Source: Oscillospiraceae bacterium
GTDB lineage: Bacteria; Bacillota; Clostridia; Oscillospirales; Oscillospiraceae
Assembly: GCA_017535635.1 (NCBI GenBank)
Contig: JAFXTU010000011.1
Location: 1 to 64,000, forward strand
DNA length: 64,000 nt
Reading direction: 5' to 3'
Shown: positions 57,061-64,000 of the stretch, one piece after another
How positions within the stretch are numbered: position 1 is the first letter of the stretch
Layout: every line of letters starts with the position of its first letter
Translations under genes and position numbers: made by a program
Notes under the pieces: generated by a model
What the model saw: the letters and a program-made list of their open reading frames with translations, nothing else
Told to the model about the DNA's origin: nothing
Databases searched by the model: none

Positions 57061-58011
57061 ATGAAAGAAAAACAGCAAGCGTGCTTTCGCACCACCATCG
57101 GGGGGCAGGCGCTCATTGAGGGCATCCTCATGCGCGGCCCCAAAAAGCAGGCCATCGTGGTCCGCCTGGCGGACGGGACCCTGCAGGAAAAGGTGGAGGA
57201 CTTAAAGCTCATCCGGGACAAGTACCCTGTCCTGGGCTGGCCCCTCATCCGGGGCGTGGCCATCTTCTTCTCCTCCCTGATCAACGGGGTCAAGGCCCTG
57301 ATGTACTCCGCCGACTGTCTCCCCGAGGAGGAGCAGGAGGCCCAGGAGAGCAAGCTGGACAAGTGGATCACGGAGCACTTTGAGGACGAGAAGGCGAAAA
57401 AGATCATCATCGGCACCAGCGTGGCCCTGGGGCTCATCCTGGCGGTGGCCATCTTCATGGTCCTGCCCTACCTGGTCACCGGCGTGTTCACGAAGGCCAT
57501 CACCTCCTCCTTTGTGAAGAATGTGATCGACGGAGTCCTGCGCATCCTCATCTTCCTTGTCTATATCCGCCTGGTGACCCTCTCCAAGGATATCCACCGG
57601 GTCTTCGAGTACCACGGGGCGGAGCACAAGTCCATCCACTGCTACGAGAAGGGCCTGCCCCTCACGGTGGAGAACATCCGGCCCCAGCCCCGGCAGCATC
57701 CCCGCTGCGGTACCAGCTTCCTCTTCGTGGTGATGATCGTGAGCTTCCTGGTGTTCAGCGTGGTGAGCTGGGAGAACCGCATCCTGGCCTTCTTCCTCCG
57801 CCTGCTGCTGCTGCCGGTGGTGGTGGCGGTGAGCTATGAGATCAATCGCTGGGCCGGGGCCCACGACAACCTCCTGAGCAGCATCCTCTCCGCCCCCGGC
57901 AAGGCTCTGCAGCGGCTCACGGTCTTCGAGCCGGACGAGAGCATGATGGAGTGCGCCGCCCGGGCCCTCACCCTGGTCATCCCGGAGGAAAAGGGGTCGG
58001 ACCGCTGGTGA
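57061..58011 (+). CDS. yqhQ: DUF1385 membrane protein (YqhQ-like)
   Basis: 316 residues from the ATG after GGAG; a GTG 18 bases upstream is also in frame. The opening TTIGGQALIEGILMRGPKK is diagnostic for DUF1385. Membrane helices lie at about 115-140 and 160-180, with a pair near 230-265; between them are the conserved EYHGAEHKSIHCYE and HPRCGTSFLF, whose His/Cys may bind metal. Function unknown; in Firmicutes it is usually near prmC/prfA, and here it directly precedes prmC with a 4-bp overlap. Confidence 0.85.
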   Translation: MKEKQQACFRTTIGGQALIEGILMRGPKKQAIVVRLADGTLQEKVEDLKLIRDKYPVLGWPLIRGVAIFFSSLINGVKALMYSADCLPEEEQEAQESKLDKWITEHFEDEKAKKIIIGTSVALGLILAVAIFMVLPYLVTGVFTKAITSSFVKNVIDGVLRILIFLVYIRLVTLSKDIHRVFEYHGAEHKSIHCYEKGLPLTVENIRPQPRQHPRCGTSFLFVVMIVSFLVFSVVSWENRILAFFLRLLLLPVVVAVSYEINRWAGAHDNLLSSILSAPGKALQRLTVFEPDESMMECAARALTLVIPEEKGSDRW

Positions 58012-58862
58012 AGACCTACAACGATATCTATCTGGAGACCCGGCGGGCCCTTCGGACTGCCGGGATCGAGGCTTACGGCCTGGAGGCAAGGCTCCTGCTC
58101 TCCGCCGCGGCGGACAAGAGCCCGGAGGATTTCCTGCGGGACCTGCGGCTCTACCCCGGCGGGGACTTTGAAGCCCGGGCCTCCGAAATGCTGCGCAGAA
58201 GGCTGGAGGGGGAGCCCTGCGCCTACATCGCCGGCTCCTGGGAGTTTTACGGCCTGGAGCTGGAGATCAATCACAACGTCCTGATCCCCCGCTCCGACAC
58301 CGAGGTGGTGACGGGGGCTGCCATCGAGTTTTTGAAGGGGATCCCGGAGGCGCGGGTCCTGGACCTCTGCACCGGCAGCGGCTGCATCGGCGTCGCCGTC
58401 GCCGTGAATGTGCCCGACTGCCGGGTGGTCCTGGCGGACTTCGACCGGCGGGCCCTGATGGTGGCGCGGCGGAACGCCCTGACCCAGCGCCTGGGCGCCC
58501 GGGCCATCGTCCTGGAGGCGGACGCCCTGGCTCCCCCCGCAAGGCAGCTGGAGGGCTTCGACCTCCTGGTCTCCAATCCCCCCTACGTTCCCAGCGGAGA
58601 GATCCCCGGGCTGGACCCCTCCGTCCGGGACTACGAGCCCTGGACCGCCCTGGACGGGGGCGAGGACGGGCTGGACTTCTACCGGGCCATTTTCGCCCGC
58701 TGGACGGGGGTCCTGAAGCCGGGGGGAAGGCTGATGCTGGAGTGCGGGGAGGGGCAGAAGGACGCCCTTCTGCGCTTCGGCGCCATGGCGGGCCTCGCGG
58801 ACCCGGAGGTGTTCCGGGATACCGGAGGCACCGAGCGGGCCCTCAGCTTCCGAAGGCTTTAG
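58008..58862 (+). CDS. prmC: Release factor N5-glutamine methyltransferase
   Basis: 284 residues from a GTG overlapping the previous stop (GTGA). N-terminal helical domain (about 1-75), then a Rossmann methyltransferase: VLDLCTGSGCIGVAVAV (SAM loop), the catalytic NPPYVP in LLVSNPPYVP, and ALDGGEDGLDFYRAI. Methylates the GGQ glutamine of RF1/RF2. The stop codon TAG falls in a heptamer repeat. Confidence 0.93.
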   Translation: MKTYNDIYLETRRALRTAGIEAYGLEARLLLSAAADKSPEDFLRDLRLYPGGDFEARASEMLRRRLEGEPCAYIAGSWEFYGLELEINHNVLIPRSDTEVVTGAAIEFLKGIPEARVLDLCTGSGCIGVAVAVNVPDCRVVLADFDRRALMVARRNALTQRLGARAIVLEADALAPPARQLEGFDLLVSNPPYVPSGEIPGLDPSVRDYEPWTALDGGEDGLDFYRAIFARWTGVLKPGGRLMLECGEGQKDALLRFGAMAGLADPEVFRDTGGTERALSFRRL

Positions 58863-58886
58863 TGGTTAGTGGTTAGTGATTAGCAG
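58859..58886. repeat. Heptamer repeats TTAGTGG at the prmC stop
   Basis: TTAGTGG, TTAGTGG, TTAGTGA, TTAGCAG in tandem; the prmC stop codon is the TAG of the first unit. Two related units (TTAGTGC, TTAGTGG) also lie at 2190-2203, between the enoate reductase and HD-GYP genes. Confidence 0.75.
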
Positions 58887-58946
58887 ACGAAGAGAATCGA
58901 GAATGGTCTCCCGGAGAGAGACCGAACTACAGAGGAGGAACACCTA

Positions 58947-60050
58947 ATGGCCAAGAAACGCGCCGCCCTGGAACCCGCCGCCCCGGCGGCAGACAAGAGA
59001 AAAGCACTGGAGACCACCATGGCCCAGATCGAGCGCAGCTTCGGCGCGGGGAGCATCATGCGCCTGGGGGACGCGGCCAGCGCCTCCATCGAGGCCATCA
59101 GCACCGGCTCCCTCTCCCTGGACATGGCCCTGGGCATCGGCGGCGTCCCCAAGGGGCGCATCATCGAGATCTACGGCCCCGAATCTTCGGGCAAGACCAC
59201 CCTCGCCCTGCACATCCTGGCCTCCGCCCAGAAGGCGGGGGGCATCGCCGCCTTCATTGACGCCGAGCACGCCCTGGACCCGGTCTATGCCCACAACCTG
59301 GGAGTGGATATCGACGAGCTTTTGATCTCCCAGCCGGACACCGGGGAGCAGGCCCTGGAGATCACCGACGCCCTGGTGCGTTCCGGCGCGGTGGACGCCA
59401 TCGTCATCGACTCCGTGGCGGCCCTGGTGCCCCGGAGCGAGATCGAGGCCGAGATGGGGGACAGCGTGGTGGGCCTCCAGGCCCGGCTCATGTCCCAGGC
59501 CCTGAGGAAGCTCACCGGCTCCATCTCCAAAACCAACTGCGTCGTGGTCTTTATCAACCAGCTCCGGGAGAAGATCGGCGTCATGTACGGGAACCCGGAG
59601 ACCACCACCGGCGGCAGGGCCCTGAAGTTCTATTCCAGCGTCCGGCTGGACGTGCGGCGGGTGGAGACCATCACCGCCGGCGGCGCCAAGGTGGGCAACC
59701 ACACCCGGGTGAAGGTGACGAAGAACAAGGTGGCGCCCCCCTTCCGGGAGGCGGAGTTCGACATCATCTACGGCGAGGGCATCTCCCGCACCAGCGAGCT
59801 GGTGGACGCGGCCCTGAAGCTGGACCTCATCGAGAAGAGCGGCAGCTGGTTCACCTTCCGGGAGCAGCGGCTCCAGGGGAAGGACAGCGTGAAGGACTAT
59901 CTGAAGCAGAACCCCGACGTGGCCGACGAGCTGGAGGCCGAGATCAAGGAGAAGATGACCGCCGCCCTCCGTCCCGCCGAGGAGCGGGAGGAAGTGCCCG
60001 GCGCAGCGGGCCGGGCCGTGCGCATCGACGCCGACGATTTCGAGGATTAA
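58947..60050 (+). CDS. recA: Recombinase A
   Basis: 367 residues, GAGGAGG upstream. Core motifs: Walker [12 protein letters not shown], Walker [12 protein letters not shown]-binding loop region ([20 protein letters not shown]), and [21 protein letters not shown] typical C-terminal regulatory region ends in acidic DADDFED. Forms the ATP-dependent strand-exchange filament and activates LexA cleavage. recX follows without a gap. Confidence 0.97.
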   Translation: MAKKRAALEPAAPAADKRKALETTMAQIERSFGAGSIMRLGDAASASIEAISTGSLSLDMALGIGGVPKGRIIEIYGPESSGKTTLALHILASAQKAGGIAAFIDAEHALDPVYAHNLGVDIDELLISQPDTGEQALEITDALVRSGAVDAIVIDSVAALVPRSEIEAEMGDSVVGLQARLMSQALRKLTGSISKTNCVVVFINQLREKIGVMYGNPETTTGGRALKFYSSVRLDVRRVETITAGGAKVGNHTRVKVTKNKVAPPFREAEFDIIYGEGISRTSELVDAALKLDLIEKSGSWFTFREQRLQGKDSVKDYLKQNPDVADELEAEIKEKMTAALRPAEEREEVPGAAGRAVRIDADDFED

Positions 60051-60674
60051 ATGACCCTTACAAAGCTGGAGCCCCTGGATGAGGAGCGCTTCGTTCTGCA
60101 TTTTGAGGAGGGGGTCACCCTCCGCTGCGGGCCCAAGGAGGTGCTGGACTTCTCCCTCCGTCCCGGCCTCACCCTGGAGGGGGAAGCCTGGGAGAAGCTG
60201 GAGGACGCCTGCGCCTATTGGGCCGTCCGGCGGCAGGCCGCCGAGCTCATTTCCCGCCGGGCCATGTCCGCCGGAGAGGTGCGGCGAAAGCTCCGGGACA
60301 AGGGGGCCAGCCCCCTCCACGCGGAAATGGCCGCCGCCTGGCTCCTGGACCTGGGGGCCATCGACGAAGGGGCCTACGCCGCCATGGTGGTCCGGCACTA
60401 CGCCGCCAAGGGCTGCGGGAAAAGGCGGCTGGAGGAGGAGCTCTACCGCCATCAGGTCCCCCGGGAGCACTGGGAGGAGGCCCTGGCTTCCCTTCCCGAC
60501 AGCCGGGAAGCGCTGGACGCCCTGGTGCAAAAAAAGCTGCACGCCGCCCCCATGGACCGGGACGGCCTCAGGAAGCTGGCGGCGAGTCTTGTTCGCCGGG
60601 GCTACGCCTGGGAGGAAGTGCGCTCCGCCATCGCCCGGAACGTCTCCCAGGAGGACAACGACTTCGACGACTGA
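60051..60674 (+). CDS. recX: RecX regulatory protein
   Basis: 207 residues; the ATG directly follows the recA stop. Three-helix repeats of the RecX family: AAELISRRAMSAGEVRRKL, AAWLLDLGAIDEGAYAAMVV, KGCGKRRLEEELYRHQVP. A 60-residue N-terminal strand domain (as in Gram-positive RecX) precedes them. Inhibits or trims the RecA filament; coupled expression keeps the ratio to RecA. Confidence 0.9.
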   Translation: MTLTKLEPLDEERFVLHFEEGVTLRCGPKEVLDFSLRPGLTLEGEAWEKLEDACAYWAVRRQAAELISRRAMSAGEVRRKLRDKGASPLHAEMAAAWLLDLGAIDEGAYAAMVVRHYAAKGCGKRRLEEELYRHQVPREHWEEALASLPDSREALDALVQKKLHAAPMDRDGLRKLAASLVRRGYAWEEVRSAIARNVSQEDNDFDD

Positions 60675-60716
60675 CGCCCACAGCGTCGGCCATGAATGAT
60701 ATCGGAGGAACGCGGC

Positions 60717-62042
60717 ATGGAAACCATCGGAATGGTCTCGCTGGGCTGCGCCAAGAACCAGGTGAACGGGGAACAGATGCTCTCCCTCCTGCAGGAGGCG
60801 GGCTACGCCATCACCCCGGACCCGGAGGAGGCGGAGGTGCTCATCATCAACACCTGCGCCTTCATCGAGAGCGCCAAGCAGGAGGCCATCGACAACATCC
60901 TGGACTACGCTTCCCTCAAGAGCACGGGAAAGCTCCGCAAGCTCCTGGTGACGGGCTGCCTCAGCCAGCGCTACCCGGAGGAGATCATGACCGAGCTCCC
61001 GGAGGTGGACGGCATCCTGGGCACCGGCAGCTACGACGAGATCGTCCCCGCCGTGCAGGCCGCCCTGCGGGGGGAACAGCCCAGGCTCCTGGGGGATATC
61101 TCCGCCCCCCTGAGCGAGGCGCGGCGGGTCCTCACCACCGGCCCCGCCTGGGCCTACTTAAAGATCGCCGAGGGCTGCGACAACCGCTGCAGCTACTGCG
61201 TCATCCCCTCCCTCCGGGGGCGTTATCGCTCCAGGCCCCTGGAAAACCTGGTCCTGGAGGCCAAGGCCCTCAGCGAGGTGGGGGTCCGTGAGCTCATCGT
61301 GGTGGCCCAGGACATCACCCGCTATGGGCTGGACCTCTACGGGGAGCCCAGCCTGCCCCGGCTCCTCCGGGAGCTGGCGAAGATCCAGGGCATCCGCTGG
61401 ATCAGGCTCCACTACCTCTATCCGGACCTCATCACCGAAGAGCTCATCGACCTGGTGGCCGCTGAGCCCAAGATCCTCAAGTATCTGGATATCCCCATCC
61501 AGCACATCGACGATCAAATCCTCCGCCGGATGAACCGGCGGGGCACCGGCTCGGAGATCGAAGCGCTGCTTACGCATCTAAGGCAGCGCATTCCCGGTCT
61601 CGTGATCCGCACCAGTCTCATCACCGGCCTCCCCGGCGAGGGGGAGGCGGAGTTCGAGGAGCTCTGCGCCTTCCTGCGCCGGGCCAAGCTGGAGCGGGCG
61701 GGAGTCTTCCCCTATTCCCCGGAGGAGGGGACTCCCGCTTACGACATGCCCCGGCCCGACAGTGAGACCGCGTCTCACCGCGCCGAGCTGGCGGTGGACA
61801 TCCAGTCGGACATCATGGACGAGTTCAACGCCTCCCGCCTGGGCACGGTGACGGAGGTGCTGGCCGAGGGCTTCGACCGGATCGCCGGCTGCTGGTACGG
61901 CCGCAGCTGGGCCGAGAGCCCGGAGGTGGACGGGAAGATCTTCTTCACCGGCCTGGGCATCGAGCCGGGGGACTTTGTGAAGGTGCGCATCACCGACACC
62001 CTGGACGGGGACCTGGTGGGAGAAAGAGAGGCGGAGGAATGA
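60717..62042 (+). CDS. rimO: Ribosomal protein uS12 methylthiotransferase
   Basis: 441 residues from METIGMVSLGCAKN, GGAGGAA upstream. N-terminal MTTase domain with three cluster Cys (SLGCAKNQVN, NTCAFIES, VTGCLSQRY), radical SAM domain with CDNRCSYC, and a C-terminal TRAM domain (about 375-440). Adds a methylthio group to Asp of ribosomal protein S12. The VNGEQM where RimO usually has VDSE is a small variant. Overlaps pgsA by 4 bp. Confidence 0.93.
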   Translation: METIGMVSLGCAKNQVNGEQMLSLLQEAGYAITPDPEEAEVLIINTCAFIESAKQEAIDNILDYASLKSTGKLRKLLVTGCLSQRYPEEIMTELPEVDGILGTGSYDEIVPAVQAALRGEQPRLLGDISAPLSEARRVLTTGPAWAYLKIAEGCDNRCSYCVIPSLRGRYRSRPLENLVLEAKALSEVGVRELIVVAQDITRYGLDLYGEPSLPRLLRELAKIQGIRWIRLHYLYPDLITEELIDLVAAEPKILKYLDIPIQHIDDQILRRMNRRGTGSEIEALLTHLRQRIPGLVIRTSLITGLPGEGEAEFEELCAFLRRAKLERAGVFPYSPEEGTPAYDMPRPDSETASHRAELAVDIQSDIMDEFNASRLGTVTEVLAEGFDRIAGCWYGRSWAESPEVDGKIFFTGLGIEPGDFVKVRITDTLDGDLVGEREAEE

Positions 62043-62584
62043 CCACGGCCAACAAGCTCACGCTTCTCCGGGTGGTCCTGATCCCGGTCTTTCTCCTCCT
62101 GCTGCTGATCCCCTTTCCCGGCCACAAGTGGCTGGCCCTGGCGGTGTTTGTGATCGCCAGCGCCACGGACTACCTGGACGGGCACATCGCCCGGAAGTAC
62201 CATCAGGTCACCACCTTCGGCAAGTTCATGGACCCGCTGGCGGACAAGCTGCTGGTGACGGCGGCGATCCTCATCTTCGTCCAGTGGGGGCAGATCCCCG
62301 GCTGGGCCGCCTTCGTGATCCTGGCCCGGGAGTTCGCCGTCACGGCCCTGCGGCTGGTGGCGGCCTCGGAGGGGACCGTGATCTCCGCCGGGATGTCCGG
62401 CAAGGTGAAGACCTTCTCCTCCCTGGTGATCCTCTGCGTGATGATGACCCCCTTCCACAGCCTGGTGCTGATCCGGCCGGGCTTCACCTTCGATCTGCTG
62501 GGGACGATCCTCATGCTCCTCGTCACGGTCTGGTCCGGCGGGGAATACTTCGTCCGCCACGGAAAATTACTGAAACTGAAATAA
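62039..62584 (+). CDS. pgsA: CDP-diacylglycerol-glycerol-3-phosphate phosphatidyltransferase
   Basis: 181 residues with about five membrane helices. The CDP-alcohol phosphotransferase motif is complete: DYLDGHIARKYHQVTTFGKF followed by MDPLADK (D-x2-D-G-x2-A-R-x8-G-x3-D-x3-D). It makes phosphatidylglycerol phosphate, the committed step to phosphatidylglycerol and cardiolipin. The start ATGA overlaps rimO. Confidence 0.93.
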   Translation: MTTANKLTLLRVVLIPVFLLLLLIPFPGHKWLALAVFVIASATDYLDGHIARKYHQVTTFGKFMDPLADKLLVTAAILIFVQWGQIPGWAAFVILAREFAVTALRLVAASEGTVISAGMSGKVKTFSSLVILCVMMTPFHSLVLIRPGFTFDLLGTILMLLVTVWSGGEYFVRHGKLLKLK

Positions 62585-62591
62585 ACAGACG

Positions 62592-62617
62592 ACCGGCTCC
62601 CGATCCCGGGAGCCGGT
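62592..62617 (+). other. Stem-loop between pgsA and hslO
   Basis: 10-bp stem ACCGGCTCCC with complement, 6-base loop, no T-run. Sits just upstream of the hslO ribosome site (GGAG); perhaps a weak attenuator. Confidence 0.4.
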
Positions 62618-62639
62618 ACAGATATGGAGCGTTACTACC

Positions 62640-63593
62640 ATGGAAAACAAGGGAACTCTTACGACCTTTCTCACCAAAGACGGCTTTGCCCGCCTCCTCT
62701 TTGCCGAGACCACGGGGATCGTGCAGTACGCCTCCGGGCGGCACCGCCCATCCAAGACCGTCACCGCCGCCCTGGGCCGGGGCCTCACCGCCGCCGCCCT
62801 CATGGGGGCGACCCTGAAGGACGAGGGGGGCAGCCTCACCCTCCGCTTCCGGGGCAGCGGCCCCGCCGGGACCATGACCTGCGTGGCCGATTCCGCCGGG
62901 AACGTGCGGGGCTGCGTGGAGAATCCCACAGCGGAGCTCCCTCCCAACGCCCAGGGCAAGCTGGACGTGGGGGGCGTGATCGGAAGGGAAGGGGAGCTCT
63001 TCGTGGTCCGGGACTACGGCTTCGGGGAGCCCTATGTGGGGAACGTGCCCCTGGTCTCCGGTGAGATCGGGGAGGACGTGACGAACTACTACGCTCTCAG
63101 CGAGCAGACCCCCACCGTCTGCGCCCTGGGGGTCCGGGTGAACCGGGACGGCAGCCTCCGGGGGGCCGGGGGCTTTCTCCTCCAGCTCCTGCCGGGGGCG
63201 GAGGACAGTCTGGCGGAGTACCTGGAGGGGCGGGTGAAGGTCCTGCCCTCCCTCTCGGCCCTCATCGCCGAGGGAAAGACCGCGGAGGACATTGCCGACC
63301 TGGTCTTCGGGGAGCTGCCCCGGGACAAGATGGAGGAAAAGGAGCTCCGCTACCGCTGTAACTGCGCCCGGGAGAAGTACCGCCGGAGCATCAAGAGCAT
63401 CGGCATCCGGGAGCTGCGGGACATGGCCCAGAGCCGGGAGGGGGCGGAGGTCGTCTGCCGCTTCTGCGGGGAAGTGTACTTCTATCCTCCCGAGGAGGTG
63501 GACGCCATGCTCGCCGAGCGGACGGAGGAGCTGCGCTCTGCAGCCGCCCGGAGAAAGGAGAGGGAAACTACTCCTCCGGAAGAAAACCCGTGA
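62640..63593 (+). CDS. hslO: Redox-regulated chaperone Hsp33
   Basis: 317 residues, GGAG upstream. N-terminal chaperone core (ALGRGLTAAALMGATLKDEG, LDVGGVIGREGELFVVRDYG) and a C-terminal zinc switch with CNC near residue 239 and CRFC about 30 residues later (C-x-C...C-x2-C). The usual family length is about 290; this one has a charged tail. Oxidation releases zinc and activates holdase function. Its end overlaps the next, opposite gene by 26 bp. Confidence 0.93.
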   Translation: MENKGTLTTFLTKDGFARLLFAETTGIVQYASGRHRPSKTVTAALGRGLTAAALMGATLKDEGGSLTLRFRGSGPAGTMTCVADSAGNVRGCVENPTAELPPNAQGKLDVGGVIGREGELFVVRDYGFGEPYVGNVPLVSGEIGEDVTNYYALSEQTPTVCALGVRVNRDGSLRGAGGFLLQLLPGAEDSLAEYLEGRVKVLPSLSALIAEGKTAEDIADLVFGELPRDKMEEKELRYRCNCAREKYRRSIKSIGIRELRDMAQSREGAEVVCRFCGEVYFYPPEEVDAMLAERTEELRSAAARRKERETTPPEENP

Positions 63594-64000
63594 CCGAGAT
63601 CTCGTAGGCGGTGCGCTGGAGGCTCCCCTCCTCCGTCACCTTCACATAGCTGCGGCTCTGGAAGCGCCCCGTCAGACGGACGCTTCGGCCTTGTTCCCAG
63701 AGGGCCGCTTCCCTGGCGCAGCGGCCCCAGGCGATGCAGGGGAGGTAGTCCGTCCGCCCGTAGCGCCGGGTCACGGCCAGCATCAGGTCGCAGATCTCCC
63801 GGCCCATGGGCGTCCGGCGCCAGGTGGGGTCTCTGCACAGAAGTCCGGCCAGCTCCGCCTCGTTCCGGTCCTCTTCTTCCGGGGTCCCTAGCTCCTGGGC
63901 GTAGACGAAGAGAAGCAGCCGGCTCCCCTCGCCGGAGCGGTTGTTGAAGGAGCGGACCTCCCCCAGGAGGGAAACTCTGCCCCCCGCCTCCGGAAGAGAG
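63568..64000 (-). CDS. SSB-like OB-fold protein (5' end beyond the window)
   Basis: At least 143 codons, open through the window edge. The C-terminal part has the phrase TDYLPCIAWGRCAREAALWE, then VRLTGRFQSRSYVKVTEEG and RTAYEISVTGFLPEE, which is the core of single-strand DNA-binding proteins (strand pairs with W-G-R-x-A and G-R-x-Q-S-R-x-Y). The N-terminal part (VSLLGEVRSFNNRSGEGSRL, LLLFVYAQELG) looks like a preceding OB-type strand set. No acidic DDDIPF-like tail, so it may be a divergent SSB paralogue. Tail-to-tail overlap with hslO. Confidence 0.65.
   Translation of the reverse strand, partial: SLPEAGGRVSLLGEVRSFNNRSGEGSRLLLFVYAQELGTPEEEDRNEAELAGLLCRDPTWRRTPMGREICDLMLAVTRRYGRTDYLPCIAWGRCAREAALWEQGRSVRLTGRFQSRSYVKVTEEGSLQRTAYEISVTGFLPEE

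Overview
The window is GC-rich bacterial chromosome from an anaerobic, Gram-positive-type Firmicute, most likely a gut Oscillospirales/Oscillospiraceae-like organism. The reasons are two oxygen-sensitive glycyl radical enzymes, a formate dehydrogenase with a NuoF/GltD-like partner, BaiCD/BaiH-like Fe-S flavoenzymes, a Na+-pumping decarboxylase beta subunit, SLH-domain proteins, a DUF6514-like protein, strong AGGAGG ribosome sites and the recA-recX-rimO-pgsA order. No rRNA, tRNA, CRISPR array, intact transposase or prophage was seen. The taxon is inferred, not proven.

Layout. 0-2.1 kb: the end of a repetitive Ig-like surface protein, then an HD-GYP response regulator with a stand-alone HPt protein. 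2.2-12 kb: redox island with two full-length enoate-reductase-type flavoenzymes, a Cys-type formate dehydrogenase with its flavin/Fe-S partner, a rhomboid protease and a 47-residue ORF resembling a MATE N-terminus. 12-20.6 kb: peptide deformylase, a double hydrolase fusion, a membrane diguanylate cyclase, SIMPL and DUF3795 proteins, a lipoprotein, and an AT-richer XRE regulator beside a small glycine-rich protein. 20.7-24.4 kb: a frameshifted flavoenzyme divergent from the first glycyl radical enzyme. 24.5-28.9 kb: a GNAT gene, about 0.48 kb of hairpin-rich non-coding repeats, and a VTC / DUF4956 / Cthe_2159 envelope cassette. 28.9-34.2 kb: a UGSC-like / HAD / VOC operon divergent from the second glycyl radical enzyme. 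34.2-44.5 kb: DUF1848 protein, a secreted stalk-domain protein and a signalling cluster (GGDEF, broken HD-GYP, truncated kinase-like gene, Cache-HAMP-PP2C phosphatase) followed by a secreted SLH-HAD protein. 44.5-48.5 kb: Na+-decarboxylase beta subunit with an OadG/carrier-like protein that lacks the biotin lysine, a small P-loop ATPase and a D,D-carboxypeptidase. 48.6-64 kb: housekeeping block with thiI-cinA, an SLH protein, a lipoprotein, a two-component system, yqhQ-like, prmC, recA-recX-rimO-pgsA, hslO and a partial SSB-like gene.

How the genes fit together. The first 34 kb is rich in low-potential redox and radical chemistry (formate oxidation, enoate reduction, glycyl radical cleavage), consistent with amino-acid or organic-acid fermentation. 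Cyclic-di-GMP turnover recurs, with two cyclases and two HD-GYP proteins, one of them broken. The most promising undescribed unit is the UGSC/HAD/VOC operon that shares a back-to-back promoter with an activase-less glycyl radical enzyme. Next are the VTC cassette with a hairpin that both ends the preceding operon and buries its ribosome site, and the carrier-like domain with Gly in place of the biotinyl Lys. Functions rest on motif recognition by eye; no database search was possible. Three genes carry frame breaks that could be real decay or assembly errors.
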